Below the pieces are notes generated by a model that saw nothing but the letters and a program-made list of their open reading frames with translations, did no database searches and was not told the origin of the DNA. The translations under genes were made by a program, and so were the position numbers. Positions 45,301 to 56,871 of a DNA stretch of 64,000 nucleotides are shown here, piece after piece. Every line of letters starts with the position of its first letter. The stretch's first letter is position 1. Source of the stretch: Pseudomonas putida (lineage in GTDB: Bacteria; Pseudomonadota; Gammaproteobacteria; Pseudomonadales; Pseudomonadaceae); NCBI RefSeq assembly GCF_005080685.1, contig NZ_CP039371.1, positions 5,394,001 through 5,458,000 of the forward strand. The letters run 5' to 3'.

Positions 45301-46740
45301 TCAAGCCCCCGTTCCGCCCACGGTGATCGCATCCAGTTTCAAGGTTGGCTGCCCGACGCCCACCGGCACCGACTGCCCATCCTTGCCGCACGTCCCCACG
45401 CCGCTGTCCAGGGCCAGGTCGTTACCGACCATCGATACCCGACTCATGGCCTCGGGGCCGTTGCCAATCAGCGTCGCGCCCTTGACCGGGGCAGTGATCT
45501 TGCCGTCCTCGATCAGGTACGCCTCGCTGGTGGAGAACACGAACTTGCCACTGGTGATATCCACCTGACCGCCGCCGAGATTGGCGCAGTAGATGCCCTT
45601 CTTCACCGAGGCGATGATCTCCTGCGGGTCGCTTTCGCCGGCACGCATGTAGGTGTTGGTCATGCGTGGCATCGGCAAATGCGCATAGGATTCGCGGCGG
45701 CCGTTGCCGGTTACCGCCATGCCCATCAGGCGGGCATTGAGCTTGTCCTGCATGTAACCCTTGAGGATGCCGTTCTCGATCAGCATGGTGCACTCGGTCG
45801 GGGTCCCTTCGTCATCGACGCTGAGCGATCCACGGCGGCCTTCGAGGGTACCGTCATCGACGATGGTGCATAGGCTCGAAGCGACTTTCTCACCAATTCG
45901 ACCACTGAACGCCGAGCTTCCCTTGCGGTTGAAATCGCCTTCCAGGCCATGCCCGACCGCTTCGTGCAGGAGCACGCCGGACCAGCCCGAGCCCAACACC
46001 ACCGGTAGCGTGCCAGCCGGGGCGGGAATCGCTTCGAGATTGACCAGGGCCTGGCGCAGCGCCTCGCGGGCATAGCCCATGACCCGCTCCTCGGTGAAGA
46101 AGCGATAGTCGGTACGCCCGCCGCCGCCCTGCCCGCCGCGCTCACGCCGGCCGTTCTGCTCGACGATGACGCTCACGTTGAAGCGCACCAGCGGCCGCAC
46201 ATCGGCGGCCAGGCTGCCATCGGCAGCGGCGATCAGAATCCGCTCCCAGACCCCAGCCATGCTCACGGTGACCTGCTGGATACGCGGATCCAGTGCCCGA
46301 GTGGCGGCATCGACCCGCTTGAGCAGGTCGACTTTCTCGGCGCGGCTGAGTACGTCGAGCGGGTTGTCCGCCGTGTACAGGGCCGGCACCTGCTGAGCAC
46401 GAAACGCCTGGACCTTGCCATTTTGCCCGGCGCGGGAAATCGACCGGGCGGCACGGGCAGCGGAGGTCAAGGCTTCGAGATTGATGGCGTTGCTGTAGGC
46501 GAAGCCGGTTTTTTCGCCAGACTGGGCACGTACCCCAACGCCCTGGTCGAGGTTGAAGCTGCCTTCCTTGACGATGCCGTCCTCGAGCGCCCAGGTCTCG
46601 GAGATCTGGCCCTGGAAATACAGGTCGGCAGCGTCGATACCGGGGCCGGCCAGCTCGCCCAGCACAGCCTGCAGGCTGTCCAGGGTCAGCCCGCCGGGGG
46701 CCAGGAGCTGCTCGCTGACGGTGGATAACATCTGGCTCAT
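45301..46740 (-). CDS. tldD: metalloprotease TldD
   Basis: Catalytic subunit of the TldD/TldE protease. 479 aa. The zinc motif HEAVGH lies in [19 protein letters not shown]. The start at 46740 (MSQMLSTV) has GGAG 5 nt before it; a GTG two codons earlier is rejected. It starts 2 bp after the nitrilase-like gene, so yhdP-nit-tldD are probably one operon. Confidence 0.95.
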   Translation of the reverse strand: MSQMLSTVSEQLLAPGGLTLDSLQAVLGELAGPGIDAADLYFQGQISETWALEDGIVKEGSFNLDQGVGVRAQSGEKTGFAYSNAINLEALTSAARAARSISRAGQNGKVQAFRAQQVPALYTADNPLDVLSRAEKVDLLKRVDAATRALDPRIQQVTVSMAGVWERILIAAADGSLAADVRPLVRFNVSVIVEQNGRRERGGQGGGGRTDYRFFTEERVMGYAREALRQALVNLEAIPAPAGTLPVVLGSGWSGVLLHEAVGHGLEGDFNRKGSSAFSGRIGEKVASSLCTIVDDGTLEGRRGSLSVDDEGTPTECTMLIENGILKGYMQDKLNARLMGMAVTGNGRRESYAHLPMPRMTNTYMRAGESDPQEIIASVKKGIYCANLGGGQVDITSGKFVFSTSEAYLIEDGKITAPVKGATLIGNGPEAMSRVSMVGNDLALDSGVGTCGKDGQSVPVGVGQPTLKLDAITVGGTGA

Positions 46741-46742
46741 AA

Positions 46743-47594
46743 TCACTCCGCGGTGTGCGCAGGCCGCAATGCGTCCTGCGAGAAAAAGCGCCGGTGCGAA
46801 ACCACCGGCATGCGCGCCCGTATGGACGCCTGTTCATCGATGTCGCGCTCGGCCAGCAATACCGCTTCGCCTTGCGCCTGTTCAGCGACGATCCGCCCCC
46901 AGGGGTCGACGATCGCCGCGTGGCCATGGGTTTCCCGTGGCCCTGGATGGATACCGCCCTGCGCCGCAGCCAACACGTAGCACTGGGTCTCGATGGCGCG
47001 TGCGCGGATCAGCACTTGCCAGTGCGCCGCCCCTGTCACGGCGGTGAACGCCGCAGGTGCGGTGATCAGCTCGGCGCCGGCAGCGCGCAGGGCGCTGTAC
47101 AGCTCCGGGAACCGCAGGTCGTAGCAAACGCTCAAGCCCACCCGCCCCACCGGCGTCTCGGCGACCACCACCTGGGCGCCATGGGCGTAATCGTCGGACT
47201 CGCGATAACGGCCCCGCTGGTCGGCCACGTCCACATCGAACAGATGCAACTTGTCGTAGCGCGCCGCGACCTCGCCGTACTCATCGATCAGCAGCGAGCA
47301 CGCGTGGGCCTTGGCATCAGGTCGACCTTGCGGTGGCAGCGGCAAGGTACCGCCGACAATCCATAACTTGAGGTCACGGGCGGTGCGTTTCAACCAGGGC
47401 AGGATCGGCCCGTCACCCAGTGCTTCGGCGCGGCCGATCGCGGCAGCATCGCGTCGGCCCATGGCCGCGAAGTTTTCTGGCAGCACGGCCAGTCGTGCAC
47501 CGCCCATGGCCGCCTGCTCCAGCAGGGCGCCGGCACGTTGCAGGTTGGCCAGAACATCGTCTTGGCTGACCATCTGGATCACCGCTGCCTTCAT
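46743..47594 (-). CDS. carbon-nitrogen hydrolase (Nit/omega-amidase type)
   Basis: 283 aa of the nitrilase superfamily, Nit1/Nit2 branch. The Glu-Lys-Cys triad is visible as [17 protein letters not shown] and [10 protein letters not shown]. Relatives remove deaminated glutathione or act as omega-amidases, a metabolite-repair job that fits this conserved position between yhdP and tldD. I use ATG 47594 ([10 protein letters not shown]); an ATG at 47612 overlaps the yhdP stop but has no ribosome-binding site. Confidence 0.9.
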   Translation of the reverse strand: MKAAVIQMVSQDDVLANLQRAGALLEQAAMGGARLAVLPENFAAMGRRDAAAIGRAEALGDGPILPWLKRTARDLKLWIVGGTLPLPPQGRPDAKAHACSLLIDEYGEVAARYDKLHLFDVDVADQRGRYRESDDYAHGAQVVVAETPVGRVGLSVCYDLRFPELYSALRAAGAELITAPAAFTAVTGAAHWQVLIRARAIETQCYVLAAAQGGIHPGPRETHGHAAIVDPWGRIVAEQAQGEAVLLAERDIDEQASIRARMPVVSHRRFFSQDALRPAHTAE

Positions 47595-47608
47595 GCGTAC
47601 CCCTGGGT

Positions 47609-50600
47609 TCATTTATCGAAAGGTTTCACAAATGTGATTCTAGGCTCTTTCACCGGCCCCTCGACGCGATAGTGCACGCTGGCGAAGCGCGATACCCGGT
47701 CGCCGATCAGGCGGTCGACCAGGAACAAGGCGCCCCCCACTGCCGGTGCACCGACGATCAGCGCCGCCAGGGGCAGGTTGTTGGTCACCGGCAGCGATAC
47801 CTGCAGATTGGCGTTGACCCGGTCGCGAACCATGTCCAGCGTGCCTTCGAGTTCGAAGTTGCTCGAAGGCCCGGTGACGGTGATCGGCTCACGCGTGACG
47901 TAGACGCCATTGCTGGCCACCAGCAGGCCCTTCACCCGGTCGTAGGCGAGGCCCTTGGAAAACAGGTCGGAGAAGTCCAGGCGCAGGCGCCGACCGATGG
48001 CGTTGAAGTTGAGCAGGCCAAACACGCGCAAAGCCTGGGCACTGCCTTCGACCTCGACGAACTGGCCGCTGCGCAAGGCCGCGTCCATGCTCCCGGAGAA
48101 GCGCTTGAGGCCCACCCAGGCTGGCGAGCCCGGCCAGCGACCATCGACGTCCAGGCGGAAGTCGCGGCTGGTGACGGTGGGCGCGAAGCCCCAGGCCTTG
48201 AGCACGTCGCCCAGATCCTTGCCATCGAGCCGCCCTTTGTACCAACTGCTGGTGGCACCTGGCACGCCTTCCCAGCCCCCCCCGCCATCGATGCGCAGGC
48301 CCTTGAAGGACAGGTCGATGTCTTCTGCCGAAACACCACGCGCGGTGGGGCGCAGCTTGATCGATGCGCTGCCGAAGAAGTCGTCGCCGCGGTAGAGCTT
48401 GTCGATGGACAGGTCCAGCGCCGGGACCTTGCGCGGGTCGAAGTCGGCAAGCGGATCCGGCCCTTCCTCGGCCTGCGCCTGGGCCGGATCGGCTGCCGGC
48501 AGGCGCAAGGTTTGCAGGCGTACCGCCATCGCCGCGCCCTTGGCGTCCGGCAGGCGCGCATTGCCGATCACCTCCCGGCTGTCCAGACGCAGGTCCCATG
48601 CTGGCCCGCTGCGGGCCAGGCGCACCACGGCCTGGTTGAGGTCCATGCCGAAGGCCTTGAGCTGACCGATGCTCAGGTCGACGCTCTGCAGGCTCTGCCG
48701 GGCGCTGCCGCCAGGGTCACTGCCGCCAAGCCGCTCGGCCTGCGCCTGCCAGGGCGCGAGATCGAGCGATTCCAGCCGCCCGCGTACGCGCAGGCCCTGG
48801 CCAGCTGGCACCTGGGCAGTGCCAGCACCGAGCAGCAGCTCGCCCCGGCCCTGTGCCAGCTTGTCGGCGGGTGCCGCGTAGGCGAACCGCGTAAGATCGG
48901 CGTAGGCCGCATCGAAGCGGCGCTCGGCACCTTGCAGATTCATGCTGAAGCGGCTGTCGCGGGTGTCGCTGGCCGCCTTGCCGAACGGGGCCGGCAGGTC
49001 GATCGTCAGGCCCTTGAGCGACGAACTGACATTCAGGCTGTTGTCGCGCTTACCCAGGTTGACCTGCAACTGATAGGGCAATTCGCCCGAAGCCGGCAGT
49101 GATTGGTTGAATTGCAACCAGTCAGTCAGGGCCTTGAGCCCCACCTGGCCCTTGGCGTCGATGCGGGTCTGCATCTGCCCCGGTGCGCCCTGGGCAACGA
49201 TCTGCGCGGTCACCGGCTTGCCAAATGCCTCCAGGCTGATGCCCTTGCCACTCAAGCCCTTGTCCAGATCGAAGCTGAAATCGCCTTTCAGGTGGCTTAG
49301 CTCCAAGGTCGGCGGCGCCACCTTGAGGCGAGCGTCGCGGGTGGCGAAATCGACCAGCACCTTCGGCTGCTCGCCGTGGGCCAGTGGAATGTCCAATTTG
49401 ACCTTGCCACTGAGCGGGCCTTCACCTTCCCAGCCGGCGAAGATCTCACCGGTGCCGATCGGGGCTTCCTTGAGAATCTTCAAGCCGTCGCCCAGGGTGC
49501 CGGCAAAGTCGCCGTCCAGGTACAAGTGGCTGTGCTGGCCCTCTTCCACATGCGGGATATCGACACTGACATCGCTGACCTGGGTGTCGAGCAGTAACCC
49601 CTTGCGCGCCTTGATGCGCACGCCGCTGTCCTCGATCAGCACATCGCCATCGACATGCTGCACCTGCGGCCAGCCAGGCTGGAAGTCGAGCGCCGCATCA
49701 TTGACTTTGAAGAACAAGCTGATGCTGCGGGCTTCGGGCGGGGCGCCATGGTTGAGCGAGCCCTGGTACTGGAAGTAGCCCTGCTCGACGTTGCCCTTGA
49801 CGATGGCGCTGCGCAGCCATTCGTCCAGGGCCGGACTGAGAACTTCCGGCAGGTACTTGGCGGTATAGCGGCCATCGCCATCGGTCAGGCCGACGCGCAG
49901 GTCCATGTAGCTTTCGTGCCCAGGTTCGAAGAACAGATGAATGAGGAAGTCCGCGGCGATCTTGCCCTCCTCGCCCAGCACCTTGATGTAGGGCGCGATC
50001 AGGGTGAAACCTTCTTTGTCCAGCGCCCAGGTCAGGCGCGCATTGGCCTTCAGGTAATGCCAGGGTTTGCCGAAGATCGGATACAGATGCAGCATGAAGG
50101 CGTCGGTATCCAGGCGCAGCTCGCCGTGGCCGAGATCGCCACTGATGCTGCCGCTGACATTGCCGGCAGCCGGCGCGCCGTGATACGCATCGAAGCCGAC
50201 CTTGTCGAGATTGGCGGCGAACTGCAGGCGCTTGTCGCCTTCGGCCTTGGGACGAACATCCAGTCGCACGTTGCGCAGCGAACCGGTGACCTTCAGGCCA
50301 TCGACCACGGCCATGAGTTTTTCCGGTAGCGGCGCAAGCGCATCGATCAAGGGTGTCAGCGGCGTCAGGTCGAGACGGTCGGCCTGGATCTGCCAGGTTG
50401 GCCCTGCAGCATCCTGACCTTCGCGCTGGCGCAGTTGCAGGTGCGACTCCCAGCGCTTCTCGCCGATGCTGGCAGCCAGGGAGTCGACCACCACGTCGAA
50501 GCCCTGTTCGCGGCGCTGGAACCAGGCTGCCAACGCCAGGTTGTCCAGCTTCGCCGCCTTGCGTCCGGTGTAGGCGCCTCGCAGTTCGGGTGCATTGAGG

Positions 50601-51418
50601 CGCACCACCGCTCGCTCCAGTGCACCTTTGCGCCAGTCGACCCAGAACTCGCCTCCGGCGCGCAACGCGTCGGCTTGCCACTGGCCCAGCAGGCGCGGCG
50701 GCAGCCAGCGCGACCAGTCGCTCTGCGGCAGGCTCAGGTAGACCTCGGCACTGCCCTCGTGCCAGGCATCGGCCGTCGCGCGGCTGCGCAGGTTCAATGC
50801 CATGGGCTGGCCGTCGGGCAAGGTGGCACGCAGATCGAGGGCCTGGCGCGAGGTGCCGGCCTGCAAACCGAGGCTGACGTAGGTGAGGGTCATCGGATCG
50901 CGCTGCCACGGCTGCAGGGTGACCTGGCTGTCGAACACATCGACACGGCCAAGCTGGCGCAGGCGCTCGAGCGTCGCGGCCGGGTCGAGCGGGGCGTCGT
51001 CCTTCTTCGGCAAGCCTTCGAGCGACCAACCGCCCTGCTCGTCCTCGCGGGCGATCAGTTGCAGGCCACTGAGCTGGATATGGGCCAGGCGCACCTCGCG
51101 GGCCATGAGGCTGGCCCACAGATCGGGCACTGCCCGAACGTCGTCCAGGCGCAGGGCCGAAGCCCCTTCGCCCAACTGCAGGTCACGCAGGCGCAGCACC
51201 GGCACCAGCCCGCTCCAGCGCCCTTCGAGCGCACCGATGTGCACCGGCAGGCCCAAGGCCTGCTCGGCCTTGGCTTCCACGTCTGCGCGGTATTCGGCCA
51301 CCAGCGGCACCAGTTGCCGACCGAGGCTGACGTACAACGCGACGATCACTGCCAGCAGCGCGCAGATGCCAAGGCCCCAGCGGGTCATGGCAACCGGAAC
51401 GCGGGTCAGACGCCCCAT
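47609..51418 (-). CDS. yhdP: YhdP, large AsmA-like phospholipid transport protein
   Basis: 1269 aa. One N-terminal TM helix (about 13-33) anchors a long periplasmic beta-rich bridge of the AsmA/TamB/VPS13-like family, which moves phospholipid from the inner to the outer membrane. The C terminus has the DUF3971/AsmA2 region (about 1085-1230). GGAG lies 10 nt before the ATG. It starts an operon with nit and tldD and lies 78 bp downstream of rng, which is in the same direction. Confidence 0.93.
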   Translation of the reverse strand: MGRLTRVPVAMTRWGLGICALLAVIVALYVSLGRQLVPLVAEYRADVEAKAEQALGLPVHIGALEGRWSGLVPVLRLRDLQLGEGASALRLDDVRAVPDLWASLMAREVRLAHIQLSGLQLIAREDEQGGWSLEGLPKKDDAPLDPAATLERLRQLGRVDVFDSQVTLQPWQRDPMTLTYVSLGLQAGTSRQALDLRATLPDGQPMALNLRSRATADAWHEGSAEVYLSLPQSDWSRWLPPRLLGQWQADALRAGGEFWVDWRKGALERAVVRLNAPELRGAYTGRKAAKLDNLALAAWFQRREQGFDVVVDSLAASIGEKRWESHLQLRQREGQDAAGPTWQIQADRLDLTPLTPLIDALAPLPEKLMAVVDGLKVTGSLRNVRLDVRPKAEGDKRLQFAANLDKVGFDAYHGAPAAGNVSGSISGDLGHGELRLDTDAFMLHLYPIFGKPWHYLKANARLTWALDKEGFTLIAPYIKVLGEEGKIAADFLIHLFFEPGHESYMDLRVGLTDGDGRYTAKYLPEVLSPALDEWLRSAIVKGNVEQGYFQYQGSLNHGAPPEARSISLFFKVNDAALDFQPGWPQVQHVDGDVLIEDSGVRIKARKGLLLDTQVSDVSVDIPHVEEGQHSHLYLDGDFAGTLGDGLKILKEAPIGTGEIFAGWEGEGPLSGKVKLDIPLAHGEQPKVLVDFATRDARLKVAPPTLELSHLKGDFSFDLDKGLSGKGISLEAFGKPVTAQIVAQGAPGQMQTRIDAKGQVGLKALTDWLQFNQSLPASGELPYQLQVNLGKRDNSLNVSSSLKGLTIDLPAPFGKAASDTRDSRFSMNLQGAERRFDAAYADLTRFAYAAPADKLAQGRGELLLGAGTAQVPAGQGLRVRGRLESLDLAPWQAQAERLGGSDPGGSARQSLQSVDLSIGQLKAFGMDLNQAVVRLARSGPAWDLRLDSREVIGNARLPDAKGAAMAVRLQTLRLPAADPAQAQAEEGPDPLADFDPRKVPALDLSIDKLYRGDDFFGSASIKLRPTARGVSAEDIDLSFKGLRIDGGGGWEGVPGATSSWYKGRLDGKDLGDVLKAWGFAPTVTSRDFRLDVDGRWPGSPAWVGLKRFSGSMDAALRSGQFVEVEGSAQALRVFGLLNFNAIGRRLRLDFSDLFSKGLAYDRVKGLLVASNGVYVTREPITVTGPSSNFELEGTLDMVRDRVNANLQVSLPVTNNLPLAALIVGAPAVGGALFLVDRLIGDRVSRFASVHYRVEGPVKEPRITFVKPFDK

Positions 51419-51496
51419 TGCCGTGGCCCTCCAAGTCGTTTATCCATCATGGCCCGAAGTACCGGTTTTGCCAGCCTGACCGGCTTCTATAGGGGG

Positions 51497-52954
51497 TCAG
51501 AGCAGCACCACATCGTATTGTTCCTGTGAATACATCGACTCGACCTGGAAGCGAATCGTTCGGCCAATGAACGTCTCCAGCTCCGCCACATTGCCCGACT
51601 CCTCGTCGAGCAGGCGATCGACCACCTTCTGGTTGGCCAGTACGCGATAGCCCTCCGCCTGGTAGGCGCGGGCCTCGCGGAGGATCTCGCGGAAGATCTC
51701 GTAGCAAATGGTTTCGGGGGTTTTCAGCTTGCCCCGCCCCTGGCACGCCACGCAAGGTTCGCAGAGCACCTGTTCGAGGCTTTCGCGGGTGCGCTTGCGG
51801 GTCATCTGCACCAGGCCCAGCTCGGTGATGCCGATGATGTTGGTCTTGGCATGGTCGCGTTCGAGCTGCTTTTCAAGGGTCCGCAGCACCTGGCGCTGGT
51901 GCTCTTCGTCTTCCATGTCGATGAAGTCGATGATGATGATGCCGCCAATGTTGCGCAGGCGCAGTTGCCGGGCGATGGCGGTGGCCGCCTCGAGGTTGGT
52001 CTTGAAGATGGTTTCCTCGAGATTGCGGTGGCCGACGAACGCACCGGTATTGACGTCGATGGTGGTCATCGCCTCGGCGGGATCGACCACCAGGTAGCCA
52101 CCGGACTTGAGCGGCACCTTGCGTTCCAGTGCCCGCTGGATTTCGTCCTCGACGCCATACAGGTCGAAGATCGGCCGTTCGCCGGGATAGTGCTCCAGGC
52201 GATCGGCGATTTCCGGCATCAATTCGGCGACGAACTGCGTGGTCTTCTGGAAGGTTTCCCGCGAGTCGATGCGGATCTTCTCGATCTTCGGGTTGACCAG
52301 GTCGCGCAGCGTACGCAAGGCCAGGCCCAGGTCTTCATAGATGACCGTCGGTGCGCCGCAGGTCTGGATCTGGCTGCCAATCTGCTCCCAGAGCCTGCGC
52401 AGGTAACGGATGTCCTGGAGGATCTCTTCGCTGCGCGCGCCTTCGGCGGCGGTGCGCAGGATGAAACCACCGGCGTCCTTGATGTTCTCGCTGTCCATGC
52501 AGTCGCTGACCACCTGCTTGAGGCGCTCACGCTCGGCTTCGTCTTCGATCTTCAGCGAAATGCCGACATGACTGCTGCGCGGCATGTACACCAGGTAGCG
52601 TGAGGGAATGGACAACTGCGTGGTCAGGCGGGCGCCCTTGGTGCCGATCGGGTCCTTGGTCACCTGCACCACCAGGGCCTGGCCATCGTGCACCAGGGCA
52701 GTGATGTTCTCGACTGCGGAGCCCTCGCGCTGGGAAATTTCCGAGGCGTGAATGAACGCGGCGCGCTCCAAGCCGATGTCGACGAATGCCGCCTGCATGC
52801 CCGGCAGCACGCGCACCACCTTGCCCTTGTAGATATTGCCGACGATGCCACGGCGCTGCGTACGCTCGACGTGCACCTCTTGCAGCACGCCGTTTTCCAC
52901 CACTGCCACGCGCGATTCCATCGGGGTGATGTTGATCAGGATCTCTTCACTCAT
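51497..52954 (-). CDS. rng: ribonuclease G
   Basis: Endoribonuclease for 16S rRNA 5' maturation and mRNA decay. 485 aa: S1 domain (about 35-120), RNase E/G catalytic core with acidic residues in DVNTGAF and IIIDFIDM, and the zinc-link cysteines in CEPCVACQGRG. The start at 52954 gives MSEEILINITPMESRVA, standard for Rng. It follows maf by 54 bp. Confidence 0.95.
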   Translation of the reverse strand: MSEEILINITPMESRVAVVENGVLQEVHVERTQRRGIVGNIYKGKVVRVLPGMQAAFVDIGLERAAFIHASEISQREGSAVENITALVHDGQALVVQVTKDPIGTKGARLTTQLSIPSRYLVYMPRSSHVGISLKIEDEAERERLKQVVSDCMDSENIKDAGGFILRTAAEGARSEEILQDIRYLRRLWEQIGSQIQTCGAPTVIYEDLGLALRTLRDLVNPKIEKIRIDSRETFQKTTQFVAELMPEIADRLEHYPGERPIFDLYGVEDEIQRALERKVPLKSGGYLVVDPAEAMTTIDVNTGAFVGHRNLEETIFKTNLEAATAIARQLRLRNIGGIIIIDFIDMEDEEHQRQVLRTLEKQLERDHAKTNIIGITELGLVQMTRKRTRESLEQVLCEPCVACQGRGKLKTPETICYEIFREILREARAYQAEGYRVLANQKVVDRLLDEESGNVAELETFIGRTIRFQVESMYSQEQYDVVLL

Positions 52955-53008
52955 GGCAGGCTCTCGTCCAAAGTCTTCGGTAATGATGGATCGCTGTCGG
53001 TTCACTGG

Positions 53009-53608
53009 CTAGCGCGGTGCTGAAACCTCGTGTTGCTGCCAGCAGGCGATGCAGAACTGCTCCAGCAGCTGGGCGGTTTCGAACAGCGGCAGACCGACCA
53101 CCGTCGAGTAGCTGCCCGCCAGGGATTTGACGAACACCGCTCCCAGGCCCTGGATGGCGTAGCCGCCGGCCTTGTCCAGCGGTTCACCCGTGGCCCAGTA
53201 GCGCAAGGCCTCGTCGCGACCAATGGCACGAAAATGCACATCGGTGGCCACGCACACGTCCAGGCAACGCTTGCCATCGGTCACGGCAACGGCCGTGAGC
53301 ACCTGATGCTGACCATCGGAAAGGTCGGCGAGCATGGCCAGGGCATGCTCGCGGTCACGCGGCTTGCCCAGCATCTGGCCCTTGGCCACGACCACGGTAT
53401 CGGCGGCCAGCACCACGCCAGGCCCATCCAGGCAGGCAAAACCCGCCGCAGCCTTGGCGCGGGCGAGGCGCACGGCGTACTGGGTGACGGCCTCACCGGG
53501 CAATGGGGTTTCATCGATGGGGGCAGTGACGACGCTGAACGGAACGCCGATCTGGGTCAGCAGTTCACGCCGCCGCGGCGAGCCGGAAGCCAGGTAAAGC
53601 GGGGTCAT
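53009..53608 (-). CDS. maf: Maf-family nucleotide pyrophosphatase (YhdE type)
   Basis: Hydrolyses dTTP/UTP and modified nucleotides. 199 aa; N-terminal [12 protein letters not shown] (substrate loop), the catalytic KAxxGAD region as VLAADTVVV, and [13 protein letters not shown] near the C terminus. It lies between mreD and rng as in E. coli. Confidence 0.94.
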   Translation of the reverse strand: MTPLYLASGSPRRRELLTQIGVPFSVVTAPIDETPLPGEAVTQYAVRLARAKAAAGFACLDGPGVVLAADTVVVAKGQMLGKPRDREHALAMLADLSDGQHQVLTAVAVTDGKRCLDVCVATDVHFRAIGRDEALRYWATGEPLDKAGGYAIQGLGAVFVKSLAGSYSTVVGLPLFETAQLLEQFCIACWQQHEVSAPR

Positions 53609-53641
53609 ACGGACGTCTCCCTGTCAGTCGCGGCGTCGCCG

Positions 53642-54133
53642 TCAGTTGATGTGCAGGCGCCGGCGCAGGTCGCGCAGGGCGAAGCTGATCCACGGCCAGA
53701 GCAAGGCACTGATGACCGCCGACCAGACCAGTGCCAGGGTCGGCAGGCGGTTTCCGGTCAGCGCGCTGAGCCACAATTGGATGAGCTGGGCGATGCCGAA
53801 GATGACCAGGATCACCAGGCTCTGCTGCCACATGGGGAACATGCGCAGGCGCTGTTGCAGGGACAGCACCAGGAAGGTGATCAGGGTGAGGATCAGGGCG
53901 TTCTGCCCGAGCAGCGTGCCATACAGCACGTCCTCGGCCAGGCCGAGGACGAAGGCCGTGGTCATGCCGACCTTGTTCGGTACCGCCAAGGTCCAGAACG
54001 ACACCAGCAGGGCCAGCCACATGGGCCGGAACACTTCCATGAACTGCGGCATGGGCGACACGCTGAGCAGCAGGCCGATGGCGAAGGTCAGCCAGATCAC
54101 CCAGCCGTGGTTGCGTCGCGAAGCGGCCATCAT
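53642..54133 (-). CDS. mreD: rod shape-determining protein MreD
   Basis: Inner-membrane partner of MreC in the elongasome. 163 aa, five to six TM helices (from about residue 10), FVLGLAEDVLYGTLLGQNAL typical of MreD. The ATG overlaps the mreC stop by 4 bp. Confidence 0.94.
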   Translation of the reverse strand: MMAASRRNHGWVIWLTFAIGLLLSVSPMPQFMEVFRPMWLALLVSFWTLAVPNKVGMTTAFVLGLAEDVLYGTLLGQNALILTLITFLVLSLQQRLRMFPMWQQSLVILVIFGIAQLIQLWLSALTGNRLPTLALVWSAVISALLWPWISFALRDLRRRLHIN

Positions 54134-55161
54134 TGTCTCCGGGGTTGGGTCGGCGTCGCCGCGGCTGGCGCCGGAGCCGCAGGCTCAGCGGCAGGTGCAG
54201 GCGCAGCCGTTGCAGGAGCGGCAGGCGTGCCCGCCCCCGGCGCTGCGGCTTCGGTCGCCGGCTGGGCCGGAGTGGCCGCGCCTTTGCGGTCGGCTTCTTC
54301 CTGGGCGATGGCCGCATCGGTGGCGCGCTGCTCTGGCGTGCGCCGATCACTGAACACCAGCAGCATGTAGCGGCTGCGATTGAGGGCGGCAGTGGGGATA
54401 GCACGCACGATGGCGAACGGCTGGCCGGAATCGTGGATGACTTCGTTGACCGTTGCCACCGGATAGCCTGCGGGGAAACGCTGGCCCATGCCGGAGCTGA
54501 CCAGCAGGTCGCCTTCCTTGATGTCGGCGGTGTCGGCCACATGGCGCAATTCGAGGCGCTCGGGGTTGCCGGTGCCACTGGCGATCGCCCGCAAGCCGTT
54601 ACGGTTGACCTGCACCGGAATGCTGTGGGTAGTGTCGGTGAGCAGCAGCACCCGCGAGGTGTAGGGCATCAGCTCGACCACCTGGCCCATCAGGCCGCGG
54701 GCATCGAGTACCGGCTGGCCGAGGAACACGCCATCTCGTTCGCCCTTGTTGATCAGGATGCGATGGGTGAACGGATTGGGATCGACGCCGATCAGTTCGG
54801 CTACCTCGACCTTTTCGTTGACCAGTGCCGACGAATTGAGCAGCTCGCGCAGGCGCACGTTCTGCTCGGTCAGGGCCGCCAGCTTCTGCAGGCGCCCCTG
54901 CAGCAGCAGGGCCTCGGTCTTGAGCTTCTCGTTCTCGGCAATCAACTCGGTGCGGCTGCCAAACTGGCCAGCCACGCCTTGCCACAGACGCTGCGGCAGG
55001 TCGGTGATCCAGTACGACTCCATCAACACCAGGCCCATCTGGCTGCGCACCGGCTTGAGCACGGCAAAGCGCGCGTCGACCACCATCAGCGCGACGGACA
55101 GCACCACCAGTACGAGCAGGCGCACGCCCAGCGAGGGGCCCTTGGAGAAAAGCGGTTTAAT
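54130..55161 (-). CDS. mreC: rod shape-determining protein MreC (apparent ATT start)
   Basis: Periplasmic scaffold of the elongasome. With the ATT start the product is 343 aa: cytoplasmic tail KPLFSKGPSLGVR, TM helix (about 13-32), coiled coil (about 65-110), beta domain (about 115-280) and a Pro/Ala-rich tail (about 285-343). The ATT at 55161 has GAGGAA 6 nt upstream and an in-frame TGA at 55185. No ATG, GTG or TTG lies between. The first GTG (55125) would leave the conserved tail untranslated and has no nearby Shine-Dalgarno. ATT initiation is inferred, not shown. Confidence 0.9.
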   Translation of the reverse strand: MKPLFSKGPSLGVRLLVLVVLSVALMVVDARFAVLKPVRSQMGLVLMESYWITDLPQRLWQGVAGQFGSRTELIAENEKLKTEALLLQGRLQKLAALTEQNVRLRELLNSSALVNEKVEVAELIGVDPNPFTHRILINKGERDGVFLGQPVLDARGLMGQVVELMPYTSRVLLLTDTTHSIPVQVNRNGLRAIASGTGNPERLELRHVADTADIKEGDLLVSSGMGQRFPAGYPVATVNEVIHDSGQPFAIVRAIPTAALNRSRYMLLVFSDRRTPEQRATDAAIAQEEADRKGAATPAQPATEAAAPGAGTPAAPATAAPAPAAEPAAPAPAAATPTQPRRQ

Positions 55162-55325
55162 GGGCCGTTCCTCGTGGACGACTCAGGAAGTCATTGGACA
55201 TGGGACAACGCACCAGCCTGGTTGCGGGTTGACGGAAACGGCGCACGACATGCGCCTGCCCAACGCATACAGGTAGCACTGTGCGTGCTACCTGTAAACC
55301 GGGCGCTCGGGTACAGCGAGCGGGA

Positions 55326-56522
<1,197 letters not shown>

Positions 56523-56568
56523 TCATCACGGACCCTTATTCCGTTCTTTGTTTCCCCCGGAGATCACC

Positions 56569-56856
56569 ATGGCGCTTGAACGCTGCGACGTGGAAAAGAT
56601 CGCCCATCTGGCCCGTCTGGGCCTGAATGAAGGCGAACTTCCACGCATTACCGATGCACTGAACAGCATTCTCGGCCTGGTCGACCAGATGCAAGCGGTC
56701 GACACCACTGGCATCGAGCCACTGGCCCACCCACTGGAAGCGAGCCAGCGCCTGCGTCCCGACCAGGTCACCGAACACAACCAGCGCGACGCCTACCAGG
56801 CCATCGCACCTTCGACCGAAAGCGGTCTGTACCTGGTTCCCAAAGTCATCGAGTAA
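56569..56856 (+). CDS. gatC: Asp/Glu-tRNA amidotransferase subunit C
   Basis: Small stabilising subunit of GatCAB. 95 aa; [19 protein letters not shown] start with CCGGAG upstream. It leads gatC-gatA-gatB. In pseudomonads GatCAB makes Asn-tRNA(Asn) by amidating misacylated Asp-tRNA; Glu-tRNA(Gln) is the other classic substrate. Confidence 0.95.
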   Translation: MALERCDVEKIAHLARLGLNEGELPRITDALNSILGLVDQMQAVDTTGIEPLAHPLEASQRLRPDQVTEHNQRDAYQAIAPSTESGLYLVPKVIE

Positions 56857-56871
56857 GGGATAGAGCCTGCC

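Noticed and set aside
55123..55125. GTG as mreC start
   Set aside because: No Shine-Dalgarno at normal distance and the conserved tail KPLFSKGPSLGVR would be lost.
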